Below, in pieces: positions 17,380 to 26,121 of a stretch of DNA of 37,395 nt. Origin of the DNA: Rodentibacter trehalosifermentans (GTDB lineage: Bacteria > Pseudomonadota > Gammaproteobacteria > Enterobacterales > Pasteurellaceae); contig NZ_MLHL01000057.1 of assembly GCF_002000545.1 (NCBI RefSeq), positions 1 to 37,395 of the forward strand, read 5' to 3'. Position numbers and translations under genes: made by a program. The notes below the pieces were generated by a model. That model had not been told where the DNA came from and searched no databases. It saw nothing but the letters and a program-made list of their open reading frames with translations. Position 1 is the first letter of the stretch. The number at the start of each line of letters is the position of its first letter.

Positions 17380-18324
17380 ATGAAAAAAATCGTTCATTAT
17401 TTTGCTGTGATTATTGGGCTAATGGGGAGCTTTTCCGCCCTTGCAAAAGAGAAGGTCAGTTTGTTGTTAGATTGGTATGTGAACCCCGATCACGCCGCCA
17501 TTATTGTGGCACAGCAAAAGGGCTTTTTTGAGAAAAATGGTTTGGAGGTCGACATTATTGAGCCTGCCGACCCCTCTCTTCCGCCCAAATTGGTCGCCGC
17601 AGGGCAAGTGGATTTAGCCATTGGCTATCAGCCTCAACTTTATCAACAAGTGGAAGAAAAATTACCGCTTGTGAGAGTAGGCACGTTGGTTTCAACGCCA
17701 TTAAATAGTGTGGTAGTGCTAAAGAAAAGTGGCATTAACACGCTGGCAGATTTGAAAGGCAAAAAAGTGGGCTATTCCATCAGTGGTTTTGAAGATGTGT
17801 TACTAGACACAATGCTCAATTCCGTACAATTAAGCAAAAACGATGTAGAGCTGGTGAATGTGAATTGGTCGCTAACCCCTTCTCTTTTAACGGGGCAAGT
17901 TGATGCGGTGATTGGGGCGTTTCGCAATTTTGAACTCAATCAAATACATTTAAAAAAGCAAGAGGGCTTGGCATTTTACCCTGAAGAGTTTGGCGTGCCA
18001 GCCTATGATGAGCTGATTTTGCTCGCCAACAAAGAAAAAGCCAATTCTGCAAAATATTCTGCATTTTTGACCGCTCTTGAGCAAGCCACCGTCTATTTAA
18101 TAAACCATCAAGATGAGGCGTGGCAAGCCTTTGTGAGCTATAAACCGAATGAGTTAAATACGGCACTTAATCAGTTAGCGTGGAAGGATACCTTGCCTCG
18201 TTTGGCCTTGCGTCCGAGAGCATTAGACCCTCATCGCTATCAGAAAATGGCACAATTTTTACAGCAAAAAGGGCTGGTAAAAACCTTACCAGATTTGAAA
18301 GATTATGCGGTGGAATTGAAATAG
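17380..18324 (+). CDS. thiY: Thiamin pyrimidine precursor-binding protein ThiY
   Basis: A 314-residue periplasmic protein of the NMT1/THI5-like family, which binds N-formyl-4-amino-5-aminomethyl-2-methylpyrimidine or a related pyrimidine and delivers it to ThiX-ThiZ. Residues 1-22 are a signal peptide (MKKIVHYFAVIIGLMGSFSALA) without a lipobox. The mature protein begins KEKVSLLLDWYVNPDHAAIIVAQQKGFF, which contains the family's LDWxxNPxH signature, followed by PADPSLPPKLVAAGQVDLAIGYQPQL and a GYSISGFEDVLLD hinge. An AAAGGAGA site precedes the ATG. It sits between thiX and tenA, as in other salvage operons. Ligand is inferred from the family. Confidence 0.9.
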   Translation: MKKIVHYFAVIIGLMGSFSALAKEKVSLLLDWYVNPDHAAIIVAQQKGFFEKNGLEVDIIEPADPSLPPKLVAAGQVDLAIGYQPQLYQQVEEKLPLVRVGTLVSTPLNSVVVLKKSGINTLADLKGKKVGYSISGFEDVLLDTMLNSVQLSKNDVELVNVNWSLTPSLLTGQVDAVIGAFRNFELNQIHLKKQEGLAFYPEEFGVPAYDELILLANKEKANSAKYSAFLTALEQATVYLINHQDEAWQAFVSYKPNELNTALNQLAWKDTLPRLALRPRALDPHRYQKMAQFLQQKGLVKTLPDLKDYAVELK

Positions 18325-18332
18325 GAGGCAAT

Positions 18333-18980
18333 ATGATTATTCAATTTATTGAAAAGGCACAACCTTATTGGAAACACTATGTCGAGCATCCATTTGTGCA
18401 ACAACTGGCACAAGGCACATTGCCGAAACACTGTTTTCAACACTATTTGAAACAAGATTATCTCTATCTTTTCCATTACAGCCGAGCTTTTGCATTGGGG
18501 ATTTTCAAGGCTAAAAACTTTGCCGAAATGGACTATCCTCGCAAAACATTAGAGGTATTACACCACGAAATTCAACTGCATCTGGCATATTGTAAACAGT
18601 GGGGAATTAGCGAAGCGGAGCTTTTTAATACGCAGGAAAGTGCGGCGTGCGTTGCTTATACTCGCTATGTTTTGGATTGCGGTATAACAGGCGGCTTGTC
18701 TGAACTTTACGCAGCGATTACACCTTGTATAGTGGGCTATGTGGAGGCGGCACGTTACATTACCATCCATTATCCCCGCTTGTCAGACAACCCGTATCAA
18801 TCGTGGATTGATACCTATGCGAGCGAAGAGTTTCAACAAGCGGCAAAAGAAACGGCACATGTGCTGACGGCATTTTGCCAAGAATGTACGCCAACGCAAC
18901 TCACTCAGTTACAGCAGATTTTCACTACAGCCACCAGAATGGAAATTAATTTCTGGCAAATGGGGCTAGATTTAGCTTAA
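18333..18980 (+). CDS. tenA: Aminopyrimidine aminohydrolase TenA
   Basis: A 215-residue all-helical cytoplasmic enzyme that hydrolyses 4-amino-5-aminomethyl-2-methylpyrimidine to HMP in thiamin salvage. It is of the cysteine-containing (TenA_C) class: D42 in the KQDYLYL helix, the active-site C132 in TPCIVGYVE, Y136, and a C-terminal Glu in RMEINFW correspond to the known catalytic residues. The frame is open from 18180 inside thiY, but the ATG at 18333 follows AGGAGG and gives a standard-length protein. It starts 8 bp after thiY. No YlmB-type deformylase is encoded in this operon, so either an unlinked enzyme provides that step or the imported substrate is already deformylated. Confidence 0.9.
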   Translation: MIIQFIEKAQPYWKHYVEHPFVQQLAQGTLPKHCFQHYLKQDYLYLFHYSRAFALGIFKAKNFAEMDYPRKTLEVLHHEIQLHLAYCKQWGISEAELFNTQESAACVAYTRYVLDCGITGGLSELYAAITPCIVGYVEAARYITIHYPRLSDNPYQSWIDTYASEEFQQAAKETAHVLTAFCQECTPTQLTQLQQIFTTATRMEINFWQMGLDLA

Positions 18981-19011
18981 CCAAACATCTTAACCAAACA
19001 AGGAGATCATT

Positions 19012-19803
19012 ATGAAATCAATCTATCTTTCAAAAATTCGTGAGCAAAACCCACTTATTCACAATATTACCAACATTGTTGCAGCGAATTTCAGTGCTAA
19101 TGGGCTATTGGCTTTGGGGGCTTCTCCTATAATGTCGGATAGCTTGGAGGAAATGGTAGAGATGCCAAATTTAAGCCAAGCCTTTGTCATCAATATTGGT
19201 ACATTAAACGGCAAAGAGCAAAAATCAATGTTGTTGGCAGGAAAAACGGCAAATGAAAAAGGCATTCCTGTGGTGCTTGATCCTGTGGGCGTGGGGGCGA
19301 CAAGCTATCGCCGAGAAACAATTCGTCAGCTCTTATCAGAAATTAAATTTACCTTAATTCGTGGTAATGCAGGTGAGATAGCAACCATTGCAGGTGAAGT
19401 TTGGGAAGCGAAAGGGGTTGATGCAGGCAAAGGGAATGTGGATTTAAAATCCGTTGCACAACGTGTAGCAAAAGAGTATGGCTGTGTGGTGCTGATTAGC
19501 GGAGAAGTTGATGTTATCAGCGATGGCACACAAACGGCTACGGTGCATAATGGATCGCCACTCTTTCCTAAAGTGACGGCATCGGGTTGCTTATTTAGTG
19601 CAATATGTGGTGCGTTTTTAGCGGTGGATTCTGGCGATCATTTTGCTGCTACCCTTGAAGCGTGCGTGGCTTATACCGTTGCAGGTGAAATTGCTGCTGA
19701 GGGCTTAACCACCCAAGTGGGGCAATTCCAAATCCGTCTATTGGACGAACTTTCTGCCTTAAATGTTGAAAAAATCGCACAGAAGGGGCGTATCAATGAA
19801 TAA
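19012..19803 (+). CDS. thiM: Hydroxyethylthiazole kinase ThiM
   Basis: A 263-residue ribokinase-fold kinase that phosphorylates 4-methyl-5-(2-hydroxyethyl)thiazole to feed thiamin phosphate synthesis. The N-terminal [29 protein letters not shown] stretch is typical; LDPVGVGAT at 89-97 and the IRGNAGEI loop near 116 follow. The catalytic cysteine is C193 in [10 protein letters not shown]; many homologues have GTGC here, so the ASGC is a mild variation. AAGGAGATC precedes the start. Its last 8 nt overlap the thiD start, which indicates coupled translation. Confidence 0.94.
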   Translation: MKSIYLSKIREQNPLIHNITNIVAANFSANGLLALGASPIMSDSLEEMVEMPNLSQAFVINIGTLNGKEQKSMLLAGKTANEKGIPVVLDPVGVGATSYRRETIRQLLSEIKFTLIRGNAGEIATIAGEVWEAKGVDAGKGNVDLKSVAQRVAKEYGCVVLISGEVDVISDGTQTATVHNGSPLFPKVTASGCLFSAICGAFLAVDSGDHFAATLEACVAYTVAGEIAAEGLTTQVGQFQIRLLDELSALNVEKIAQKGRINE

Positions 19804-20608
19804 TGTTGCTCAAGTGCTTACCATTGCAGGATCGGACAGTGGCGGTGGGGCTGGTATTCAAGCGGATTTGAAAACCTTTCAAATGCGAGGCGTGTTTGGC
19901 ACATCGGTGCTTACTGCGGTAACCGCCCAAAATACGCTAGGCGTATTTGATATTCATACCATTCCGCTTACCACCATTCAGGCACAGCTACAAGCGGTCA
20001 AAAATGATTTCCAGATTGCCAGTGCCAAAATCGGTATGCTTGGTACGGCGGATATTATCGAATGTGTAGCGGATTTTTTGAAAACTCGCCCTTTCGGTAC
20101 GCTAATACTTGACCCTGTAATGATTGCTAAAGGTGGTGCACCTTTGTTACAACAGCAAGCGATTTTTGCCTTAACAAATTATCTCTTACCTTTGGCGGAC
20201 GTGATTACCCCAAATTTACCCGAAGCGGAAGCCTTAACCAGCATTCACATTCATAATGAAGCCACTATTCAGCAAGCCGCCCACGCTTTGCAAAAACAAG
20301 GGGCGAAGAATGTGATTATTAAAGGTGGACATTCGCATAATTCCGAAAGTGAGCAGTGCCAAGATTGGGTTTTCCTCGCTGATGGTAGCCATTTTGTGCT
20401 GGAAAGCCCACGCTTTCACACACCGCATACGCACGGCACAGGTTGCACCTTTTCTGCCTGTTTAACGGCGGAATTAGGGAAAGGGGAGACGTTGCAAAGT
20501 GCGGTTAAAACTGCCAAAGATTTTATTACGGCGGCGATTAGCCACCCACTCAATATCGGGCATGGACACGGGCCGACCAACCATTGGGCGTATAGTCAAT
20601 TTAAGTAA
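19796..20608 (+). CDS. thiD: Hydroxymethylpyrimidine/phosphomethylpyrimidine kinase ThiD
   Basis: A 270-residue ribokinase-family enzyme that converts HMP to HMP-phosphate and then HMP-diphosphate. The N-terminus shows [21 protein letters not shown], the phosphate/substrate loop; [10 protein letters not shown] near 105 and the C-terminal [14 protein letters not shown] anion-hole with the catalytic Cys are clear. The ATG at 19796 overlaps the end of thiM by 8 nt and follows an AAGGGGC site; an open frame reaches back to 19763 but that start is inside thiM and without a site. This gene contains both uptake-sequence types: ACAAGCGGT at 19990-19998 and the genome's own AAGTGCGGT at 20497-20505. 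Confidence 0.94.
   Translation: MNNVAQVLTIAGSDSGGGAGIQADLKTFQMRGVFGTSVLTAVTAQNTLGVFDIHTIPLTTIQAQLQAVKNDFQIASAKIGMLGTADIIECVADFLKTRPFGTLILDPVMIAKGGAPLLQQQAIFALTNYLLPLADVITPNLPEAEALTSIHIHNEATIQQAAHALQKQGAKNVIIKGGHSHNSESEQCQDWVFLADGSHFVLESPRFHTPHTHGTGCTFSACLTAELGKGETLQSAVKTAKDFITAAISHPLNIGHGHGPTNHWAYSQFK
19990..19998 (+). repeat. ACAAGCGGT, A. pleuropneumoniae-type DNA uptake sequence in thiD
   Basis: Exact core followed by CAAAAAT, which also agrees with the AT-rich flank (CAAATTT) of the extended A. pleuropneumoniae-type consensus. Confidence 0.65.
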
Positions 20609-20658
20609 GGTGTGTGAGCCTTTGGTTCACCACCTAATACGAACATTAAGGAAAAAAT

Positions 20659-21339
20659 ATGCAAAAAATTCAAGAAATCCTACCGCTCTATTTTGTGGCT
20701 GGCACGCAAGATTGTCGTCATTTGGGCGAGAATAAGGCACAAAATTTACTCTCTGTGTTGAAACAAGCATTGGAGGGAGGCATTACTTGTTTCCAATTTC
20801 GGGATAAAGGCAAATTTTCCCTTGAGCATTCACCAGAGGAGCAAAAAGCCTTAGCGATTGCTTGTCGGGATATGTGCCGTGAATATGGCGTCCCCTTTAT
20901 CGTGAATGATAATGTGGATTTAGCCTTTGAGCTTGAGGCGGACGGCGTTCACGTTGGGCAGACGGATATGGCGGTGGAGGTTATTCGAGCAAAAGCGAAG
21001 AAAGAGATGATCGTGGGGTGGTCGGTAACAACGTTGGAAGAGGGCAAAATAGGCGAAGCGATGACTGAGATTGACTATTTTGGCATTGGACCGATTTTCC
21101 CTACCAAATCCAAAGAAAATGCGAAACCAGCTCGTGGTATGGCGTTTGTGCAAGAATTACGAAATGCCGGTATCACCAAGCCCTTTGTGGCGATTGGTGG
21201 GGTGAAGTGGGAACACGTTCGCACTTTACGAGAATTGGGGGCGGATGGTGTGGCGTTGATTTCTGCGATCTGTCAGGCTGAAAATGTTGAAACGATGACC
21301 AAAGCGTTGAGGGTGGCAAGCTTAGGAGAAAATACCTAA
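20659..21339 (+). CDS. thiE: Thiamin-phosphate synthase ThiE
   Basis: A 226-residue TIM-barrel enzyme that joins HMP-diphosphate and thiazole phosphate to thiamin phosphate. Signature stretches are TCFQFRDKG near 40, VNDNVDLAFELEADGVHVGQTD (Mg2+ and phosphate binding) near 90-110, VGWSVTT, and YFGIGPIFPTKSKENA. The C-terminal AIGGVKWEHV and LGADGVALISAI segments bind phosphate. AAGGAAA lies 6 bp before the ATG. It is the last gene of the operon, 50 bp behind thiD and followed by a terminator. The same order is known from other Pasteurellaceae salvage clusters. Confidence 0.95.
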   Translation: MQKIQEILPLYFVAGTQDCRHLGENKAQNLLSVLKQALEGGITCFQFRDKGKFSLEHSPEEQKALAIACRDMCREYGVPFIVNDNVDLAFELEADGVHVGQTDMAVEVIRAKAKKEMIVGWSVTTLEEGKIGEAMTEIDYFGIGPIFPTKSKENAKPARGMAFVQELRNAGITKPFVAIGGVKWEHVRTLRELGADGVALISAICQAENVETMTKALRVASLGENT

Positions 21340-21371
21340 AATTTTATTCCCTTCATTTAGGACGTGAATTG

Positions 21372-21415
21372 AAGGGCGGTTGTAAAAACTCAATGAAAAA
21401 TGACCGCCCTTTTTG
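21372..21415 (+). terminator. Terminator of the thi operon
   Basis: AAGGGCGGT (21372-21380) pairs with ACCGCCCTT (21403-21411) around a 22-nt loop, followed by a T run. It is not built from uptake sequences, unlike several terminators elsewhere in the window. Confidence 0.75.
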
Positions 21416-21462
21416 TTTAATCCTCTCTATGTTTAACTATAAACGGAAGGCAAAGCCATTAC

Positions 21463-22857
21463 CTATTTCAGTTTTTCTAATCGAGCCATTAACACATCAT
21501 GATTCAAACTTTGTATTTTTCTCATTCGATAGAATAGTAAAACCGCAGCAAAGGTCAGGGATACCACAAAAGCGATCCAAAAACCTTGAGCGCCAATATT
21601 TGGGATAAGCAAATTGGTTCGTGCAAGCGTATAGCCTAATGGTACGCCAATGATCCAATAAGCAAAAAGGGTGATATAGAGAATGACTTGGGTATCTTTA
21701 TAACCCCGTAGCACACCGCTTACCACCACTTGAATGGTATCGGAAAATTGGTAAATGGCAGCAAGTAAGAGCAAGCCTGTCGCCATACTAATGACGATTT
21801 CATCTGTCACAAAAATAGCGGCAATTTCATAGCGGAAGAAGATCGTGATAAATGCGGTAATAAGCGTGATAGTTAAACCAAGAATTAAGGCAGCATAGGC
21901 GATATTTTTAGCTTTTTCAGGAGAACCTGAGCCTAGGGCTTGCCCCACGAGGATCGTGGTTGCCATACCGATGGACATTGGAAACATAAAAATAAAGGAA
22001 CTGGTGTTTAAGGCAATTTGATGGCTCGCCACAATGGTTGCCCCAAGTGGGGAAAGCAATAGTGCGGTAAGGGCAAAAAGTGCCACTTCACAACAAAGCG
22101 CGATAGCAATGGGTAAGCCAAGTTGTAAGAGTTTCTTTAATGTTGTGAGATTAGGCTTTTCAATCAGTTGGCTGAACACTTTTAATTGACGTTCTTGGCG
22201 ATTAAAGTAGGAATAACCTATCATCATTAAACACATCGACCAGTTTACGATAGCGGTTGCCACACCACATCCCACCGCACCAAGTGCCGGTATGCCGAGT
22301 TTACCGTAAATAAAAATATAGTTGAGAGGAATGTTAAGCATTAGCCCGATAAAAGTGATTACCATTGCCGGTTTGGTTTTGGCAATGCCGTCATTTAAGC
22401 AACGGAAATTAACGAGTAATAAATAAGCCGGTAATCCCCAAAGCATGGCGTGTAAATAATCCCGAGAAATTTGCGCCATGTGGGATTCCATTTGCATAAA
22501 TTGCAAAACAAAATCGCTGTAATAAATCAATAAGCCAAGAGGAATACTGCTTGCTAGTGCGATCCAAATACCCTGACGAACTTGATGTGCGATGCGATGG
22601 CGTTGTCCGGAACCGTTTAAATAGGAAATAGTTGGAGGTAAGGCAAGTAATAAACCATGCCCGAAGAGAACCAATGGTAACCAAATGGAAGCGCCGACAG
22701 AAATGGCCGCCATATCCGTGGAGCTCACCCGCCCTGCCATAATGGTATCCACAAGCCCCATTGAGTTTTGTGCAATTTGAGCGAACAAAATGGGTGTGGC
22801 AATTTTAATTAATTTCTTAATATTAATATGATATTGAGATAAAAGACGAAAATTCAT
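21463..22857 (-). CDS. norM: MATE family multidrug efflux pump NorM/HmrM
   Basis: A 464-residue inner-membrane cation/drug antiporter with about 12 hydrophobic helices in two homologous halves. Typical family features include [38 protein letters not shown] in helix 1-2 and the matching [34 protein letters not shown] in the second half. The acidic residue in helix 1 (VDTIMAG) is the expected cation-coupling position. The length equals that of the H. influenzae protein. It diverges from ribE with 41 bp between the starts, an arrangement also found in E. coli (mdtK and ribE), so the shared promoter region is compact. The downstream side faces the thi terminator. Confidence 0.94.
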   Translation of the reverse strand: MNFRLLSQYHINIKKLIKIATPILFAQIAQNSMGLVDTIMAGRVSSTDMAAISVGASIWLPLVLFGHGLLLALPPTISYLNGSGQRHRIAHQVRQGIWIALASSIPLGLLIYYSDFVLQFMQMESHMAQISRDYLHAMLWGLPAYLLLVNFRCLNDGIAKTKPAMVITFIGLMLNIPLNYIFIYGKLGIPALGAVGCGVATAIVNWSMCLMMIGYSYFNRQERQLKVFSQLIEKPNLTTLKKLLQLGLPIAIALCCEVALFALTALLLSPLGATIVASHQIALNTSSFIFMFPMSIGMATTILVGQALGSGSPEKAKNIAYAALILGLTITLITAFITIFFRYEIAAIFVTDEIVISMATGLLLLAAIYQFSDTIQVVVSGVLRGYKDTQVILYITLFAYWIIGVPLGYTLARTNLLIPNIGAQGFWIAFVVSLTFAAVLLFYRMRKIQSLNHDVLMARLEKLK

Positions 22858-22898
22858 AAATTTGATATACTACGTAAAATTTTTATTGAGGAAAACTT

Positions 22899-23510
22899 AT
22901 GTTTACAGGAATAGTACAGGGCATTGCCCCGATTCATTCAATTACAGAAAAGGCGCATTTTAGAACACAGGTCGTAAAATTACCACCTGAAATGAGAAAA
23001 GATTTAGAAATTGGCGCCTCGGTATCTAATAATGGTGTATGTTTAACGGTGACTGAGATTAATGATGATTTAGTCAGTTTTGATTTAATGCAGGAAACCT
23101 TACGGATTACAAATTTAGGTACATTAAAAGCCGGTGATTTCGTTAATATTGAACGTGCCATGCAAATGGGAGCGGAAATTGGCGGTCATATTTTATCGGG
23201 ACACGTTTATTGCACAGCCCACATTTCCGACATTATTTCCACAGAAAATAATCGTCAAATTTGGTTTGAGCTGCCGAATGCGGAGGTGATGAAGTATATT
23301 CTCACTAAAGGTTTCGTGGCAGTAGACGGCATTAGTCTGACGATTGGTGAAGTGAAAGGCAATCAGTTTTGTGTGAATTTAATTCCGGAAACGTTGCAAA
23401 GAACCTTGATGGGACAACGCAAAATAGGTGATGTGGTAAATATTGAAATCGATTCGCAAACCCAAGCTATTGTGGATACGGTAGAACGTTATTTAGCGGC
23501 TCGTTCTTAA
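22899..23510 (+). CDS. ribE: Riboflavin synthase alpha subunit
   Basis: A 203-residue enzyme that dismutates two molecules of 6,7-dimethyl-8-ribityllumazine to riboflavin. The N-terminus MFTGIVQG is diagnostic. It is built from two repeated lumazine-binding barrels, residues 1-97 (SNNGVCLTV) and 98-195 (VDGISLTI), each with the [11 protein letters not shown] or similar segment, and a short C-terminal trimerisation helix. TGAGGA lies 9 bp before the ATG. No FMN riboswitch is visible in the 41-bp region shared with norM. An uptake sequence (23516-23524) follows the stop directly. Confidence 0.95.
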   Translation: MFTGIVQGIAPIHSITEKAHFRTQVVKLPPEMRKDLEIGASVSNNGVCLTVTEINDDLVSFDLMQETLRITNLGTLKAGDFVNIERAMQMGAEIGGHILSGHVYCTAHISDIISTENNRQIWFELPNAEVMKYILTKGFVAVDGISLTIGEVKGNQFCVNLIPETLQRTLMGQRKIGDVVNIEIDSQTQAIVDTVERYLAARS

Positions 23511-23618
23511 CTGAAAAGTGCGGTTAAAAATCTTGGTAAATTGCACAAACTTGGTGTTGTTTATCAGGTAGGATTCCATACAGATAAGATATGCGATAAA
23601 GATTATTTGCTTAATGAG

Positions 23619-23656
23619 AAAAAGGTGGTGTTTCTAAATAGTATACTCACCTTTTT
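23619..23656. terminator. Bidirectional terminator between ribE and the TPR gene
   Basis: AAAAAGGTG (23619-23627) pairs with CACCTTTTT (23648-23656) around a 20-nt loop; both genes converge on it. The rest of this 175-bp gap holds an uptake sequence and nothing else recognised. Confidence 0.65.
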
Positions 23657-23685
23657 GAAGTAAAAAACGATAAGAGCATTTTTAT

Positions 23686-25161
23686 TTATTTAATAAAAAA
23701 ATCACATAATTCTAAATAAACACGCTTTATAACAGAATCCCATTCCAAATCTTCATTTTGTCGGAACAATCTTACTTTTTCATACCAAACACTATTTTCT
23801 CTATCCAATAACCAGCGGAAATCTGGATTATAGGTAATCATTATCCACGTTAATTTTCCCATTGCGGCAGATAAATGGGCGACTGAAGTATCAACACTAA
23901 TCACTAAGTCCATTTCTTCAACTAAAGCGGCAGTATCAGAAAAATCAACAATATCATCATGCCAAGCCGTTAAATTATGTTGTTTTTGAATAAAGTCTAA
24001 ATCTTTTTGTGATACCACTTTTTGTAAACAATGAAATTCAGCATCTAAATTAAATAAGGAAGTCAATTTTTCAAGCGGAATACTTCTTTCTAGATCCCTT
24101 CCATTCGTCAAAGAACCTTGCCAAGCCAAACCTATTTTTAATTTATTGTTAATCGGGAATTTATTTTTCCATTTTTCTATAAATTCAGGTTCCGCTTGTA
24201 AATAAGCCTTTTTTAGAGGGATATTATCTAATGTTGCATTTAAATAATAGGGTAAGCTCATCATTGAAACTTGATATTTTGCATCAAGATCTATTGTGCT
24301 ATTATTTTTAACAATATCAATACCGAATCTTTTCAAGTTATAACTTAATAAATCCTCTAATGGTAGAAAATTTCCAACAATAACATCAAAACCTAATTCT
24401 TTTGCCATTACAGCGTAGCGTACAAACTGTATATTATCGCCTAATCCTTGCTCGGCAAGGACTAATAATTTACTTTTTTGAATATTTTCTCCACGCCATA
24501 TTGGTAATTGGAGACTTGTTTTTACCGCACTAAGGTTTAATTTTTTTCTTTCTTCGTAAAGAGCAAATCCCTCTTTAAATTTCCCTTTTCTGAGCAAGGA
24601 TGTCGCTTTTAAGAATAAAATATTAGCATTATTAGGATAATGACTTAAAACTTCATTAAAATCCGTTAAAGCAAGATCATATAATCCCATTCTTTCCAGC
24701 AGTAAGCTACGATAAAAATAAGCCTGCCATATTTCTGAATACTGAGAAATAAACTCATTAAACAACTGTAATGTTGCTTCACATTCTTCTCTTGTTTTAG
24801 AGGCAAGACGTTTTACGTTAATAAAAGTAAGATGACGATCTATTGTTTTTTCCAGTAAAAAGGCTTTTTCATAATGAATAAGACTTATATCCGCTTGCCT
24901 TTTTTCTAAATATAGTCGTCCCAGTTGGTAATGTGCATCAGCACTATTTGGATATAATTTGATTGCTTTTTTTAAAGACTTCTCTGCCAATTCAATTTGA
25001 CCAAGATTAATAAATACATATCCTTGAAAAAGCAAAAATGAAAGATCGTTAGGTTTAACTTCTAATACTTCATTAATAATTTCAAGTGCTTCATTATATT
25101 TCTTATTTAAAATATGATAATGGGCATTTTTATATTTTTCTTGTAATTCTTTGATATTCAT
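23686..25161 (-). CDS. TPR protein with glycosyltransferase-like C-terminal domain
   Basis: A 491-residue protein with no signal peptide. Residues about 1-230 hold four to six tetratricopeptide repeats (for example PNSADAHYQLGRLYLEKR and PNNANILFLKATSLLRKGKF). Residues 250-491 resemble the glycosyltransferase-9/41-like domain often fused to TPRs: EQGLGDNIQFVRY at about 244-256, GLAWQGS near 345, RSIPLEKL, then MDLVISVDTSVAHLSAAMGK and DFRWLLDRENSVWYEKVRLFRQ. In related proteins these residues bind a nucleotide-sugar, and some members glycosylate adhesins or other proteins; activity here is inferred. The gene is clearly more AT-rich than its neighbours and has no exact uptake sequence, only an 8-of-9 match near 24527, so it may be accessory or acquired. 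It is monocistronic between two terminators. Confidence 0.85.
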   Translation of the reverse strand: MNIKELQEKYKNAHYHILNKKYNEALEIINEVLEVKPNDLSFLLFQGYVFINLGQIELAEKSLKKAIKLYPNSADAHYQLGRLYLEKRQADISLIHYEKAFLLEKTIDRHLTFINVKRLASKTREECEATLQLFNEFISQYSEIWQAYFYRSLLLERMGLYDLALTDFNEVLSHYPNNANILFLKATSLLRKGKFKEGFALYEERKKLNLSAVKTSLQLPIWRGENIQKSKLLVLAEQGLGDNIQFVRYAVMAKELGFDVIVGNFLPLEDLLSYNLKRFGIDIVKNNSTIDLDAKYQVSMMSLPYYLNATLDNIPLKKAYLQAEPEFIEKWKNKFPINNKLKIGLAWQGSLTNGRDLERSIPLEKLTSLFNLDAEFHCLQKVVSQKDLDFIQKQHNLTAWHDDIVDFSDTAALVEEMDLVISVDTSVAHLSAAMGKLTWIMITYNPDFRWLLDRENSVWYEKVRLFRQNEDLEWDSVIKRVYLELCDFFIK

Positions 25162-25264
25162 AATTTACAGTATTATTTTTAATCTTTTTACAAAATACTT
25201 CTTGAGCAGGCATCTATTAAAGAGGGGGGAGGTGGAACGCTATTTGTATACCTGTAGCTAAAAC

Positions 25265-25306
25265 AAAGTGCGGTCAAAAATTCATTCAATTTTTTGACCG
25301 CACTTT
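25265..25306. terminator. Terminator built from two inverted uptake sequences, after the DedA gene
   Basis: AAAGTGCGGTCAAAAA (25265-25280) pairs perfectly over 16 bp with TTTTTGACCGCACTTT (25291-25306) around a 10-nt loop. Both arms carry the full AAGTGCGGT core with the AT-rich flank. Confidence 0.9.
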
Positions 25307-25314
25307 TTGATGGA

Positions 25315-25920
25315 TTAATTATTTTGTTTTTTCGATTTTTTCCATTTCCAAATCACAAATAGGGCAACGGCGGCAACCAAGACATAAATAACCATTTGAC
25401 CTTTCTGAATTTGCTCGTGCAACCAATCTAAATTTTTCGCTCCAAATTCGCCAAGATACACCCAAATCGGCACGGAAATAATTGCTGCACAGAAATCAAT
25501 GAACACAAAACGGGCGTAGGTCACACGGCGCGTAATTCCGGAAACCATATAAATCGGTGCACGTAAACCGGGGAGAAAACGGGCAATAAATAACACCCGA
25601 TTACCATATTGGGTGAATTTTTCACGCACCATTTTCAGGCGTTTTAAGGTAACGATTTTTCGCATTGGGCGAAAACGTAAAATTTTTGTGCCATAAATGC
25701 GACCGAGCCAATACATACAGGAATCACCGGCAAGTACGCCAAACATACTGACCAATAGCATCACATGGGAATTAATGCTTTCGGGATAAAGTCCGGCAAT
25801 GACTCCGCCTGAAACAAGGGTTATATCTTCAGGAATTGGCACGCCAAAACCACAGATAATTAAAACGAAAAGTACCGCCCAATAACCGTAATCGGTAAAA
25901 AAACTAATAAGAAATTCCAT
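25315..25920 (-). CDS. DedA family membrane protein
   Basis: A 201-residue polytopic inner-membrane protein of the DedA/VTT family, whose members flip polyprenyl phosphate or phospholipid and support envelope stability and proton motive force. The N-terminal ICGFGVPIPEDITLVSGGVIAG segment carries the conserved re-entrant acidic/proline motif; the middle has the YWLGRIYG and FIARFLPGLRAPIYMVSG motifs with the essential arginines (R in ARFLPG and LRAP). The C-terminal WKWKKSKKQNN tail is basic and cytoplasmic. Length is normal. The lipid substrate is not determined by sequence. Confidence 0.9.
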   Translation of the reverse strand: MEFLISFFTDYGYWAVLFVLIICGFGVPIPEDITLVSGGVIAGLYPESINSHVMLLVSMFGVLAGDSCMYWLGRIYGTKILRFRPMRKIVTLKRLKMVREKFTQYGNRVLFIARFLPGLRAPIYMVSGITRRVTYARFVFIDFCAAIISVPIWVYLGEFGAKNLDWLHEQIQKGQMVIYVLVAAVALFVIWKWKKSKKQNN

Positions 25921-26000
25921 TTGCGCCTGCTATTTTAATTTTCTCAATGGGAAAATGGCGGGTATTCTAATCTTTTCCGCTTGAATATCCTAGAAAAAGT

Positions 26001-26029
26001 TTGCTTTGATGAAACGAATCTTCTATAAT
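26001..26029 (+). promoter_or_regulatory. rplY promoter
   Basis: TTGCTT (26001-26006) and a perfect TATAAT (26024-26029) are 17 bp apart. The start of transcription would be at about 26035, where the first leader hairpin begins. Confidence 0.75.
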
Positions 26030-26034
26030 TCGCA

Positions 26035-26090
26035 CGTCTCTCAGAGAGGCGTTATGAGGAAAATTGCTGGGTCGCCTGCAATTTTTTGTT
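26035..26090 (+). promoter_or_regulatory. Structured rplY leader with a terminator-like hairpin (candidate L25 autoregulatory RNA)
   Basis: Hairpin I pairs CGTCTCT (26035-26041) with AGAGGCG (26045-26051). Hairpin II pairs AAAATTGC (26060-26067) with GCAATTTT (26078-26085), with an inner GG/CC pair capped by GTCG, and runs into a T-rich stretch (TTGTTTTTTT). It looks like an intrinsic terminator placed 36 nt before the rplY start codon. Leader control of rplY by L25 is known in enteric bacteria; that this leader does the same is inferred. Confidence 0.55.
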
Positions 26091-26121
26091 TTTTTAATCT
26101 TATTTTAAAGAGAACACTAAA

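Noticed and set aside
25201-25260. G-rich stretch upstream of the TPR gene as a regulatory repeat
   Set aside because: Only six G residues in a row and no repeated unit; nothing links it to a known site.
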